Of a DNA stretch of 64,000 nt, positions 9,840 to 18,537 are shown piece by piece. Every line of letters starts with the position of its first letter. The stretch's first letter is position 1. The stretch spans positions 744,001 to 808,000 of the forward strand of contig NZ_CP047349.1 of the NCBI RefSeq assembly GCF_011045835.1. The letters are read 5' to 3'. Both the position numbers and the translations under genes were made by a program. Source of the stretch: Proteus terrae subsp. cibarius. Lineage in GTDB: Bacteria > Pseudomonadota > Gammaproteobacteria > Enterobacterales > Enterobacteriaceae. The notes beneath the pieces were generated by a model. The model made no database searches, was not told the DNA's origin, and saw only the letters and a list, made by a program, of their open reading frames with translations.

Positions 9840-10594
9840 TGAATGATTGGTTAGCTTATGGGGCATCTGCGACAGGCATAGCCCATCAAGAACGTCAAAT
9901 ACCCTGTCAGGATGCTTATTTTATTCGTCGCAAAGGTGAATATCTTATTGCTGCAGTTTGTGATGGCGCGGGCTCTTCTAGTTATAGTGAACAAGGTGCT
10001 CAGCTTGTTGCTCGGTTATTTACGCTACGAATTACAGAGTGGCCAAATATTGATCTGTTAACCGAAAAACAGATAACACAAGGGGCTAAGCAACTTATTG
10101 AAGATATTCGCCTCCAGCTCGCCGAATATGCAGAAATAAAACAGTGTGCGCTTAATGAATATGCATCAACACTGGTTGCATGCTGGGTTGGCGATGATAG
10201 TGGTTATTTGTTCCATTTGGGTGATGGTATTGCAGTGGTGGAATACTGCGATGGTACAAGTTATGTATCACAGCCAGAAAACGGAGAATATGCGAACCAA
10301 ACTTGGTTTGTGACATCAGAAAATTGGGAAGAGCATTTGCGCGTTATTCCCCTAAATAAACCAGTAAAACAAGTTATTCTGATGTCTGATGGTGTACAGC
10401 CATTTGCTATGAATAAAGCGTGTGATGCCCTTTATGAACCGTTTATTACCCCGGTGATCCGTTATTTAAAAACGGTTTCAGAAGATAGCGGAAGTGAGGC
10501 ATTAGCAGGGACTTTAGCTGATCCTCGAACACACTCAATCACAGGTGATGATAAAACCTTAGTTATTTGCATCAGGGATGAAGAGTTGTGGTAA
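9839..10594 (+). CDS. PP2C-family serine/threonine phosphatase
   Basis: A 251-residue cytoplasmic phosphatase of the PP2C type. The metal-binding motifs are recognisable: CQDAY (about residues 23-27), VCDGAGSS (about 40-47), LGDG in the middle, MSDGVQ in the second half, and GDDKTL near the end. These place the catalytic aspartates of the family. The ATG at 9839 overlaps the vWA stop codon, so the two are translationally coupled. The gene ends seven bases inside the kinase-like gene, again suggesting fixed stoichiometry. It presumably reverses phosphorylation by the neighbouring kinase-like protein, as in other vWA/PP2C/kinase triads. That is inference from context. Confidence 0.88.
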   Translation: MNDWLAYGASATGIAHQERQIPCQDAYFIRRKGEYLIAAVCDGAGSSSYSEQGAQLVARLFTLRITEWPNIDLLTEKQITQGAKQLIEDIRLQLAEYAEIKQCALNEYASTLVACWVGDDSGYLFHLGDGIAVVEYCDGTSYVSQPENGEYANQTWFVTSENWEEHLRVIPLNKPVKQVILMSDGVQPFAMNKACDALYEPFITPVIRYLKTVSEDSGSEALAGTLADPRTHSITGDDKTLVICIRDEELW

Positions 10595-12063
10595 AAGCGA
10601 GAAAGAAAGGGATAGCTCAGCCAGTATCTACGCAACTACAAGATGAAAACGGCAAGATTTATCAAATAGGTGATTTGATAAAAAGCGGTGGTGCAGGTAG
10701 CGTTAGCCATATTAAAAACGCACCTTTCCAAGTTTCAAAAGTTTATCATGATAAAATTGATAAAGCCTATTATCTGAAAAAGATCTCGGCGATGCAGAAA
10801 TTAGAACCTGCATTAAAGCCTGTCTCTGTTAACGATACTCCCATTATCCAACTCGCATGGCCCCAAGCGCGTTTATATAATAGCCAAAAGCAATTTGTTG
10901 GCTTTGTAATGCCCGAACTTGATGTCAAAAATACTATTGAGTTGGAATACGTTCTTCAAGAACGCCAAGCCAAGGCTCATGGCTTACCTACGGGAATGGG
11001 GGCGAAGGTTAGTCTCGCATATAACCTTTGCTCATTGATTGATGCTTTACACCAACAAGGGCATCGCATTATTGATATGAAACCGCTGAATTTGCGGTTT
11101 TATAAATCAAGTTTGTATATGTCTCTTCTCGATTGTGATGGGTTTAGTATTCAAGGTGAGAATACACGCTATCCCGCAGGGCAATTTACCGTCGAATATT
11201 TAGCGCCAGAATTTCAAGCTAAGCAAACTATTCCTGAAGCACAGGAAGAGTGGCAAGACCGATTTGCCTTAGCGGTAATTATTTTCCAGTTGCTTAATTT
11301 TGGTATTCATCCTTTTAGTGGTCGCCCTAAAAACGACACTGTACCTACGGATATTCCAAGGCGTATTGCTGGGCGTTTTTACGGTTATGGTGTAAAAGCA
11401 CATAATTTAATTACACCTAGTGTGGCAAGTGGACATAAACAATTACCCGATACATTAAGAGCACTCTTTGATAAAGCATTTTCAGGAGCACCTTCATTAA
11501 GACCAAGTGCCAAAACATGGGCTACGGCGCTTTATGAATATGCACAACCTGAAAAACAGCAAATGCTGGTTTGTCAGAAAGATAAAAACCACCAGTATTT
11601 TTCGGGTAAAGCCTGTGCTACATGTGCAAGGCAAGCTCAATTACAACAAGTTGCAACGACTCAAAAACAAAATGAAACGCAACGGGAGCAGGAAGGTCAA
11701 ACCAGAGCACAAAATGCTACTGTTAGACAAGCGACAAGACGCACAGCTCCGCCTAAACCGCGGCAGCCTCCTGCAATTTTTATTGCTATAAAACAAGCAA
11801 TAAGCAAAGTTCCTAAGGTTCTTTTACATACCGCAATTGCCATGTTGGTTCCTGTGATATTTGGATTATTGCTGATGAATTTTATTCCGCAGGGTATAAG
11901 TAGTGGGTTAGGTTCCAATTGGGTCTCGGATTTAATCAAAGCAGATTATATTGAACAAATACTAATAACGATGTTGAGTGTGATGTTTTTAATGGTTTCA
12001 GTCATTATCTTGTTAGTTATTTTTGTTTTCCCTTCAATGCATATTTTGAAAAGAAAGCCATAG
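10588..12063 (+). CDS. Protein kinase-like protein with Zn ribbon and C-terminal membrane helices
   Basis: A 491-residue protein with a divergent Ser/Thr kinase fold at the N-terminus. It has a glycine loop SGGAGSV (about 33-39), a likely ATP lysine at about 51, the catalytic loop HRIIDMKPLN (about 159-168; HRD is replaced but D-x-K-P-x-N is kept), a DFG-like CDGF, and YLAPEF for the APE motif. A four-cysteine ribbon follows at about 329-348 (CQKDKNHQ...CATC), then a Q/R-rich linker, then two membrane helices (about 405-428 and 455-485). The start is GTG with upstream AAGAG, overlapping the phosphatase gene by seven bases. It resembles the kinases of TerY-P triads; the membrane anchor is the less usual part. 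Catalytic activity is likely but unproven. Confidence 0.85.
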   Translation: MVKARKKGIAQPVSTQLQDENGKIYQIGDLIKSGGAGSVSHIKNAPFQVSKVYHDKIDKAYYLKKISAMQKLEPALKPVSVNDTPIIQLAWPQARLYNSQKQFVGFVMPELDVKNTIELEYVLQERQAKAHGLPTGMGAKVSLAYNLCSLIDALHQQGHRIIDMKPLNLRFYKSSLYMSLLDCDGFSIQGENTRYPAGQFTVEYLAPEFQAKQTIPEAQEEWQDRFALAVIIFQLLNFGIHPFSGRPKNDTVPTDIPRRIAGRFYGYGVKAHNLITPSVASGHKQLPDTLRALFDKAFSGAPSLRPSAKTWATALYEYAQPEKQQMLVCQKDKNHQYFSGKACATCARQAQLQQVATTQKQNETQREQEGQTRAQNATVRQATRRTAPPKPRQPPAIFIAIKQAISKVPKVLLHTAIAMLVPVIFGLLLMNFIPQGISSGLGSNWVSDLIKADYIEQILITMLSVMFLMVSVIILLVIFVFPSMHILKRKP

Positions 12064-12078
12064 TTTAGGGAAAATAAC

Positions 12079-14586
12079 ATGAAAAAAAGAACAAAGCTGA
12101 TCCTCATTATTATTGGCGTTATAACGTTATTGTTCCCTTTTTGGTTGCCAGCTTTCTTGGTTTCAACCTTTAGCTTGATTGATGGTTTTAATAGTAGAAT
12201 TCTCCCCGCATCTGTTCGCTTTGATGAGCGTAATTTCTTACTGGGATTATGGCTAGGCTCTCTCATTATGACGATTGTAATGTTATTGCAATCGTGGAGA
12301 GCTAAAAATATTTACTATTTATTTGGCGGGGGGCTAGTGCTTTTAATAGCGCTGGGTGTGTCATTTTCGGTGATCCCAAAGAATGAATTAGAAGATCGTC
12401 GCCGTTTTGTTTTACAAAATATCGAACAATCTGAATGGCAAAATTATCATTATTTTGTTGTTAATAGTGAAGATGATATTCGTAAAGTTATTCGGTCTAA
12501 TCAAGCTAAAGCATTGGCATCTATTAACGCTATTGAAAAAGCACGAATAGCTTTACCGGGATTAGATTATTTTAGTGATGATGTGGCTACTGCGACAAAA
12601 GCGAAAGAAGCTTATTTAATTCATACAAAAGGAACACCAGAACGTGCGGACGCTTTAAAAACACTCAATTTTTATGGCGACTGGCTATTAAATCAACCTG
12701 AGATTATGGTCGCTCAGGCATTAGCTTCCCTTTCAAATAGTCATGATGCTCAATTAACGCAATCCGGTATTAATGTCATTGCTGTTGCCCCCTTATCACC
12801 CGAGGCATGGCAAGTTTTAGCATTGACTTATATTGCTCATCGTTCTCCCGATGCTCAAGTTGAAAAAGCGATGTTAGCTTTAATGGTGTCTGATACGTTG
12901 AAACAGACTAAGCAAGGTCATAGTGATAGTTCAGCACAACCATTATTGAAAAAAGCAATTTCAGAGCTTACTGAAAATCAGCGCCAGATTTATCAGATAT
13001 TACAGGCGCGTGTTATTGAAGATCGTTTTTATCGACAAAACAGTACACCACCAGATGAAGTCACTAAGCTTGCTAATCAGCGATTACCAGTGAGTAATGC
13101 AATTAATAATGATTTAACCACTTATCTTGAAATGCAATCAATGATGGGAAAAGAGTATCCCGGAGAAGTGATTGTTGAATCACCAAATGAAGTGAAAAAT
13201 TTAACTGAGATCCGTTACCCAACAATCAGAAAATATATCCCTCGTGCAGAGGTTATTTTATCCGTTGATGTTGATCCTCAAGGGCGTATTTCAGGGCTTT
13301 GGGTACAAAACAGTAGTGGTGTTGATACTTTTGATGATCAAGCTGTGAGTGCTGCTCGTCATTGGCGTTTTATGCCAAATAAAGACGGATATCGCCAACG
13401 TGTAACAGTGCATTTTGAAAGCACTCGCCTTGGTTGGAAAGAGTATGCTGTTAAGCTGCAATCAACATTGATAAAACTGGTTAAAGCTTACGCAAGACAA
13501 GAAGCCAAAGGGATAACACTTACCGAAAATGTTTATTCAGAATTGAAAAAACAAGCGCCAGAATTAAACGATGAAAGAGAAGTAACTCGCTCTAGCTATG
13601 ATCCTTATGCTTCTTATTACCCTAGACTATCGCAAAAACAGCAAGAAAAGCGTGCAACGTTACAAGCAATCTTAAAAGAGTTGCAGACATTGCCTAATGG
13701 CGAGAATAATCATGAAAATTGGGATAACAGCATTCGCTTTTTAAATGAAAAACTCGTTATGAATCAAGATAATGATGATATTGTTAGAATGGTTGCGCGT
13801 TTTGAGTTGCAGTATTACAACGTGGGAACTAATAACTTAGCGAGGTCACCTAATATTTATCCACAAGATAAAGAATATTGGCAAACTTTATTATTGAAAG
13901 CGCGTACTCATTTTGAACAAGCTATTGCATTAGATCCTGAGCGTGAAGATGTCTGGTTAGGCTGGGGAATAACATGGCTCGATGAAGATCCAGAAATTGC
14001 CGCGGGTGCATTCGCGAAAGCTGCACAGCAAAAATCGAAAGAGAGTATTAGTTCTTTAATGCAAATGCTAGAAATGAGAATGGTGATAAATACACTTGAA
14101 GGCGCTCGTTTAGAGCGCTATCAAACCTTACGAGCAAGAATGGATATGCGTTATTTACCTGAAGGCATTGAAGTTAAGCCTTCTGATGATTATCTCAGTG
14201 ATGACTTAACACAAATTCAGTTAGCTCAGCGTGCAATACCAGCATCAGATCCGAATAGTAAAGTTATTCGTTCATCTTTGAATACCGATAAAATTGAGCA
14301 ATCAAATCGGACATTTAGTGTTGATTTCTCATCAGCGAATATCAAAGGCAGTAATCAGCCACTACCAAAAGTGAATGCGCCTGACTCCGCACCTAAAACA
14401 GGAGATATGATCTTACAACTTGATGTTGATCCTCAAGGTGTTCCTACTGTGGTGTTATTGAAATCTAGTAGTGGAGATATGAGCATAGACGATGCTGTTA
14501 TTGATGCTGCATATCAATGGCGTTTTAATGGTTCACCTACTCGAAAAGGTAATGTACTTTTGATATCAGTTCAATTTAGCCAATAA
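12079..14586 (+). CDS. Large membrane protein with two TonB-C-like domains and TPR-like segment
   Basis: An 835-residue protein that I do not recognise as a named family. Three hydrophobic segments (about 6-34, 54-74 and 76-98) suggest an N-terminal membrane region. The rest is probably periplasmic. Two segments share the TonB C-terminal pattern [DL]xVDPQGxxxxxxxxxSSG...DDAxxxAAxxWRF: about 387-449 and about 775-835. A TPR-like helix pair sits at about 606-645 (ARTHFEQAIALDPEREDVWLGWG). The gene starts 15 bases after the kinase-like gene and ends at an intrinsic terminator, so it belongs to the same operon. The TonB-C folds are not preceded by the usual proline-rich spacer, so a role in binding partners rather than energy transduction seems possible. 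That is inference. Confidence 0.75.
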   Translation: MKKRTKLILIIIGVITLLFPFWLPAFLVSTFSLIDGFNSRILPASVRFDERNFLLGLWLGSLIMTIVMLLQSWRAKNIYYLFGGGLVLLIALGVSFSVIPKNELEDRRRFVLQNIEQSEWQNYHYFVVNSEDDIRKVIRSNQAKALASINAIEKARIALPGLDYFSDDVATATKAKEAYLIHTKGTPERADALKTLNFYGDWLLNQPEIMVAQALASLSNSHDAQLTQSGINVIAVAPLSPEAWQVLALTYIAHRSPDAQVEKAMLALMVSDTLKQTKQGHSDSSAQPLLKKAISELTENQRQIYQILQARVIEDRFYRQNSTPPDEVTKLANQRLPVSNAINNDLTTYLEMQSMMGKEYPGEVIVESPNEVKNLTEIRYPTIRKYIPRAEVILSVDVDPQGRISGLWVQNSSGVDTFDDQAVSAARHWRFMPNKDGYRQRVTVHFESTRLGWKEYAVKLQSTLIKLVKAYARQEAKGITLTENVYSELKKQAPELNDEREVTRSSYDPYASYYPRLSQKQQEKRATLQAILKELQTLPNGENNHENWDNSIRFLNEKLVMNQDNDDIVRMVARFELQYYNVGTNNLARSPNIYPQDKEYWQTLLLKARTHFEQAIALDPEREDVWLGWGITWLDEDPEIAAGAFAKAAQQKSKESISSLMQMLEMRMVINTLEGARLERYQTLRARMDMRYLPEGIEVKPSDDYLSDDLTQIQLAQRAIPASDPNSKVIRSSLNTDKIEQSNRTFSVDFSSANIKGSNQPLPKVNAPDSAPKTGDMILQLDVDPQGVPTVVLLKSSSGDMSIDDAVIDAAYQWRFNGSPTRKGNVLLISVQFSQ

Positions 14587-14607
14587 TTACCATTCAATTA
14601 AATAATG

Positions 14608-14653
14608 TTATAAAAAACCTCTTTTTTTGTTAGAGAAAAGGAGGTTTTTTTAT
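14608..14653 (+). terminator. Intrinsic terminator closing the vWA/PP2C/kinase cluster
   Basis: The arms AAAAAACCTC and GGAGGTTTTTTT flank an AT-rich loop and lead into a T tract. It isolates the signalling cluster from btsT. Confidence 0.8.
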
Positions 14654-14690
14654 ATTTGGAAATTTTCTAACTTATTGAAAGTCATAAAAT

Positions 14691-14706
14691 TGTTATCTAG
14701 ATCACA
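14691..14706. promoter_or_regulatory. Candidate CRP site upstream of btsT
   Basis: TGTTATCTAGATCACA differs at one base from the ideal symmetric CRP site TGTGA-N6-TCACA. It lies about 215 bases before the btsT start and just upstream of the BtsR repeats. E. coli btsT (yjiY) is known to depend on cAMP-CRP, which fits. Confidence 0.7.
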
Positions 14707-14733
14707 AAAAAACCACCATTTAAAAATAACAGA

Positions 14734-14762
14734 ACCACTTAACTGAGAAAACAGACCGCTTA
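14734..14762 (+). promoter_or_regulatory. BtsR (YehT) binding site
   Basis: Two direct repeats, ACCACTTA (14734-14741) and ACCGCTTA (14755-14762), are separated by exactly 13 bases. This is the binding rule reported for the E. coli response regulator BtsR: ACC[G/A]CT[C/T]A, 13-bp spacer, same motif. A third copy, ACCGCTAA, follows at 14775-14782 with one mismatch and a 12-base gap. Confidence 0.88.
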
Positions 14763-14922
14763 ATTCGTTATACAACCGCTAAGAGATTTAGTCCCACCAT
14801 TCCCGTGTAAGAATTCTTATTATGTAGCTGCGGGCAGTTATTTCTCAGATTCGTTCAAATCATTCTCTGCTGTCCCGCATTACTCTTTAGCTGTTCGGTC
14901 TTGCCTGAAAAAAAGGTGTCTC

Positions 14923-17073
14923 ATGAACAAAAATGCATTTTTAAAGCACATACCTTGGGTTATTCTCGGGATTATCGGTGCTTTTTGTCTTTCAGTGGTT
15001 GCACTTCGCCGTGGTGAACACGTCAGTGCATTATGGATAGTTGTTGCTTCTGTTGCCGTTTATTTAGTTGCTTATCGTTATTACAGTCTTTACATCGCTC
15101 AAAAAGTGATGAAACTTGATCCAACTAGAGCAACACCTTCTGTTGTTAACAATGACGGTTTGAATTATGTTCCTACTAACCGTTATGTTCTATTTGGTCA
15201 CCACTTTGCTGCGATTGCAGGTGCAGGTCCTTTAGTTGGCCCCGTTCTTGCTGCACAAATGGGGTACTTGCCAGGTACACTTTGGCTATTAGCTGGGGTT
15301 GTGCTTGCGGGGGCTGTACAAGACTTTATGGTGCTGTTTATTTCGACACGCCGTAACGGTAATTCACTTGGTGAGATGATAAAGAAAGAGATGGGGCCTG
15401 TACCTGGTACTATCGCTTTATTCGGCTGTTTTCTTATCATGATCATCATTCTTGCAGTGCTTGCACTTATCGTTGTTAAAGCATTAGCAGAAAGCCCATG
15501 GGGTGTGTTCACTGTTTGTTCAACAGTACCTATTGCCCTGTTTATGGGTATTTACATGCGTTATATTCGTCCAGGCCGTGTTGGCGAAGTGTCTGTTATC
15601 GGTATTGTATTACTGATTGCCGCGATTTGGTTTGGTGGTGTTATTGCTAGCGATCCGTACTGGGGACCTGCGTTAACCTTTAAAGATACAACAATTACAT
15701 TTGGTCTTATTGGTTATGCTTTCATTTCCGCATTACTGCCTGTTTGGTTGATCCTTGCACCTCGTGACTATTTAGCCACTTTCTTAAAAATTGGGGTTAT
15801 TGTCGGTTTAGCGGTTGGTATTGTTATTCTGAACCCTGAACTAAAAATGCCAGCGATGACTCAATATATCGATGGTACAGGTCCATTATGGAAAGGGGCT
15901 TTATTCCCATTCTTATTTATTACTATTGCTTGTGGTGCTGTATCTGGTTTCCACGCGCTGATAGCATCGGGTACAACACCTAAACTTATCGCCAATGAGA
16001 TGGACGCACGTTTCATCGGTTATGGTGCAATGTTAATGGAATCATTCGTTGCAATCATGGCGTTAGTTGCGGCTTCTATTATTGAACCTGGCCTCTATTT
16101 TGCAATGAATACTCCACCTGCAGGTTTAGGTATTACTATGCCAAACCTTCATGAGTTAGGTGGTGAAAATACAGCAGTTATAATGGAACAGCTAAAAGAT
16201 GTTACCGTACATGCTGCTGCAACGGTTAGTTCATGGGGCTTTGTTATTTCGCCTGATGAAATCTTACAAACAGCAAAAGATATTGGTGAGCCTTCAGTAT
16301 TAAACCGTGCTGGTGGTGCGCCTACCTTAGCAGTTGGTATTGCGATGGTATTCCATAAAATCATTCCTGCTGCGGATATGGGCTTCTGGTATCACTTTGG
16401 TATCTTGTTCGAAGCGCTCTTTATTTTAACAGCGTTAGATGCGGGTACACGTTCTGGTCGTTTTATGTTCCAAGACTTGTTAGGTAACTTTATCCCTTAT
16501 TTGAAGAAAACAGACTCGTTCATTCCAGGTGTTATTGGTACAGCGGGTTGCGTTGGTTTATGGGGATATCTGTTATATCAAGGTGTTGTTGACCCATTAG
16601 GCGGTGTTAAGAGCTTATGGCCACTGTTTGGGATCTCGAACCAAATGTTAGCGGCGGTTGCTCTGGTATTAGGTACTGTTATCTTAATTAAGATGAAACG
16701 TACTAAATATATCTGGGTAACGGTTATTCCAGCAGTATGGTTATTAATTTGTACAACATGGGCATTAGGTCTGAAATTACTGAGTGATGACCCACAAATG
16801 GAAGGCTTCTTCTATCTAGCAAATGAATACAAAGCGAAGATTTTAGCGGGTGGTGCTGACTTAACAGCAGCGGAAATTACCAATATGAATCATATTGTAA
16901 TTAATAACTACACTAATGCAGGCTTAAGTATTCTATTCTTAGTGGTTGTTTACAGCATCATTTTCTACGGTTTCCGTACCGCAATGAAAGCACGTAAAAA
17001 CCCAGAAGCAACGGCACAAGAAACACCTTATGTGCCTATGCCAAAAGATGTAAAAGTGTCCTCAGGTCACTAA
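14923..17073 (+). CDS. btsT: BtsT pyruvate/H+ symporter (CstA family)
   Basis: A 716-residue inner-membrane carrier, the same length as E. coli BtsT (YjiY) and close to it throughout. The N-terminus HIPWVILGIIGAFCL, the block FGHHFAAIAGAGPLVGPVLA (about 90-110) and the C-terminal ETPYVPMPKDVK-SS all match it better than CstA. It imports pyruvate with protons when the BtsS/BtsR two-component system senses external pyruvate. An upstream BtsR double repeat and a CRP site are present, so regulation appears conserved. yjiX and yjiA follow on the same strand, as in E. coli. A strong hairpin lies between btsT and yjiX and may tune relative expression. Confidence 0.95.
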   Translation: MNKNAFLKHIPWVILGIIGAFCLSVVALRRGEHVSALWIVVASVAVYLVAYRYYSLYIAQKVMKLDPTRATPSVVNNDGLNYVPTNRYVLFGHHFAAIAGAGPLVGPVLAAQMGYLPGTLWLLAGVVLAGAVQDFMVLFISTRRNGNSLGEMIKKEMGPVPGTIALFGCFLIMIIILAVLALIVVKALAESPWGVFTVCSTVPIALFMGIYMRYIRPGRVGEVSVIGIVLLIAAIWFGGVIASDPYWGPALTFKDTTITFGLIGYAFISALLPVWLILAPRDYLATFLKIGVIVGLAVGIVILNPELKMPAMTQYIDGTGPLWKGALFPFLFITIACGAVSGFHALIASGTTPKLIANEMDARFIGYGAMLMESFVAIMALVAASIIEPGLYFAMNTPPAGLGITMPNLHELGGENTAVIMEQLKDVTVHAAATVSSWGFVISPDEILQTAKDIGEPSVLNRAGGAPTLAVGIAMVFHKIIPAADMGFWYHFGILFEALFILTALDAGTRSGRFMFQDLLGNFIPYLKKTDSFIPGVIGTAGCVGLWGYLLYQGVVDPLGGVKSLWPLFGISNQMLAAVALVLGTVILIKMKRTKYIWVTVIPAVWLLICTTWALGLKLLSDDPQMEGFFYLANEYKAKILAGGADLTAAEITNMNHIVINNYTNAGLSILFLVVVYSIIFYGFRTAMKARKNPEATAQETPYVPMPKDVKVSSGH

Positions 17074-17094
17074 CTTCAGGTTGATAGGTTAAAT

Positions 17095-17120
17095 CCCCGT
17101 GCTGGCTTGCCAGTACGGGG
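17095..17120 (+). repeat. Strong intercistronic hairpin between btsT and yjiX
   Basis: A near-perfect 12-bp stem with a two-base tip (CCCCGTGCTGGC then GCCAGTACGGGG, one G-T wobble) stands after the btsT stop. It has no T tract, so it looks like an mRNA-stabilising or REP-like element rather than a terminator. The yjiX ribosome site AGGAG follows it directly. Confidence 0.7.
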
Positions 17121-17134
17121 CTTAGGAGAAACTA

Positions 17135-17341
17135 ATGTTTGGTAATTTAGGGCAAGCTGGAAAATATCTAGGACAAGCAGCACGTATGCTAATAGGTATT
17201 CCTGATTACGATAATTATGTGCAACACATGAAAGATAACCATCCAGATAAGCCTGTTATGACCTATAACGAGTTTTTCCGTGAGCGTCAGGAAGCCCGTT
17301 ATGGCGGTGGTGATGGTAAAGGCGGTTTTCGCTGTTGCTAA
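17135..17341 (+). CDS. yjiX: YjiX, YbdD/YjiX family small protein
   Basis: A 68-residue protein with no signal peptide, starting [21 protein letters not shown]. It contains [20 protein letters not shown] and [12 protein letters not shown] and ends in a cysteine pair. The YbdD/YjiX family always accompanies CstA or BtsT transporters. Its function is unknown, though a role with the carrier has been proposed from this linkage. An AGGAG site sits seven bases upstream of the ATG. The partner genes btsT (upstream) and yjiA (20 bases downstream) are as in E. coli. Confidence 0.92.
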   Translation: MFGNLGQAGKYLGQAARMLIGIPDYDNYVQHMKDNHPDKPVMTYNEFFRERQEARYGGGDGKGGFRCC

Positions 17342-17363
17342 TGATCCGTAAAGGAGATAGATG

Positions 17364-18344
17364 ATGGAACCTATTGCAGTAACAATATTAACCGGTTTTT
17401 TAGGATCGGGAAAAACAACACTTTTACGTCATATGCTTAATGAAGAGCATGGCTATAAAATTGCTGTTATTGAAAATGAATTTGGGGAAGTACCGATTGA
17501 TGATGAAATCATTGGCGATAGAGCAACTCAAATTAAAACATTAACCAATGGTTGTATCTGCTGTAGTCGTTCTAATGAATTAGAAGATACGTTATTAGAC
17601 TTATGTGATAGCTTAGATCGTGGTGAAATTGAGTTTGATAGATTAGTGATTGAATGTACAGGTATGGCTGATCCTGGTCCTATTAGTCAAACGTTCTTTT
17701 CTCATGAAATTATCTGCCAGCGTTATTTATTAGATGGCATCATCACGCTTGTTGATAATGTTCATGCTCAGCAACAACTGGATCAATTTACGATTGCACA
17801 ATCACAAATTGGTTATGCAGATCGCATCTTATTAACGAAAACAGATGTTGCGCCAGCCTCTCCTGAACTAATGGCAAGACTAAGACGTATTAATGCCAGA
17901 GCACCTGTGCATACCGTTATTCATGGACAAATTGATTTAGGATTATTGTTTAACGTAAAAGGTTTTATGTTGAACGATAATCTCGATGTAAAACAGCCTC
18001 TATTCCGTTATCAGGCTGATAAGCAAGATGATATCAATTCGATTGTACTAAAATTTGATTATCCCGTTGAGTTGCAAGAAGTTTCAGACGTAATGGAAAA
18101 ATTACTATTAAGCTTCGCTGATAATCTTTTGCGTTATAAAGGGATATTAAATATTAAAGACCAGCCTAATCGTTTGTTATTCCAAGGTGTACAACGTCTT
18201 TATAGTGCTGATTGGGATAGGCCGTGGCATGAAGATGAAACTCGTCAAAGTACATTGGTTTTTATTGGTATTCAATTACCCGAACAAGAGATAAGAGCCA
18301 GTTTTGATGCTTTGATGCCTAGCACAGAAGAAAAGGCTTATTAA
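17364..18344 (+). CDS. yjiA: YjiA, COG0523-family metal-binding GTPase
   Basis: A G3E-family P-loop GTPase of about 326 residues, cytoplasmic, related to metallochaperones such as CobW and the zinc protein ZigA. It shows Walker A GFLGSGKTTLLRH near the start, the metal-binding CxCC motif (GCICC, about residues 63-67), ECTGMADPGP, and the GTP-specificity element LLTKTD. The closeness to E. coli YjiA extends to the C-terminal RLYSADWDRPW. There are two adjacent ATGs (17361 and 17364). AAGGAG at 17351-17356 is better spaced for the second, which also aligns with the E. coli start. It is the last gene of the btsT operon and is followed by three hairpins. Confidence 0.93.
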   Translation: MEPIAVTILTGFLGSGKTTLLRHMLNEEHGYKIAVIENEFGEVPIDDEIIGDRATQIKTLTNGCICCSRSNELEDTLLDLCDSLDRGEIEFDRLVIECTGMADPGPISQTFFSHEIICQRYLLDGIITLVDNVHAQQQLDQFTIAQSQIGYADRILLTKTDVAPASPELMARLRRINARAPVHTVIHGQIDLGLLFNVKGFMLNDNLDVKQPLFRYQADKQDDINSIVLKFDYPVELQEVSDVMEKLLLSFADNLLRYKGILNIKDQPNRLLFQGVQRLYSADWDRPWHEDETRQSTLVFIGIQLPEQEIRASFDALMPSTEEKAY

Positions 18345-18448
18345 CCGAATACCCTGTAGTGAGTGTTAGAAAGTAGTAAGAAGTAGAGCAGTAACCGTAG
18401 TAATTGAACCGTAGTTGCCGTAAATAGCAGTAACGAATATTGATAAGC

Positions 18449-18531
18449 TCCTGACTTGAGGAGGATCCTGTTCCTAGGATCTTATGTTTCACCCCATAAT
18501 AACCAAAATTATGGGGTGCTTTTTTTAAACG
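18449..18531 (+). terminator. Three consecutive hairpins ending in an intrinsic terminator after yjiA
   Basis: In order: CTCCT-gacttg-AGGAG (from about 18449), GATCCT-gttcct-AGGATC (from about 18464), and CACCCCATAAT-N7-ATTATGGGGTG (18489-18523 region) followed by C and seven T. The last is a clear rho-independent terminator. The stretch before it (18345-18448) has several GTAG-containing short repeats but no gene that I can recognise. Confidence 0.85.
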
Positions 18532-18537
18532 CTCAAA

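Noticed and set aside
14923..17073. CstA carbon-starvation protein
   Set aside because: The length, termini, operon partners (yjiX, yjiA) and BtsR site all point to BtsT rather than CstA.
18345..18448. tRNA-like or tandem regulatory repeats
   Set aside because: The GTAG words are irregular in spacing, and no cloverleaf or CCA end can be drawn.
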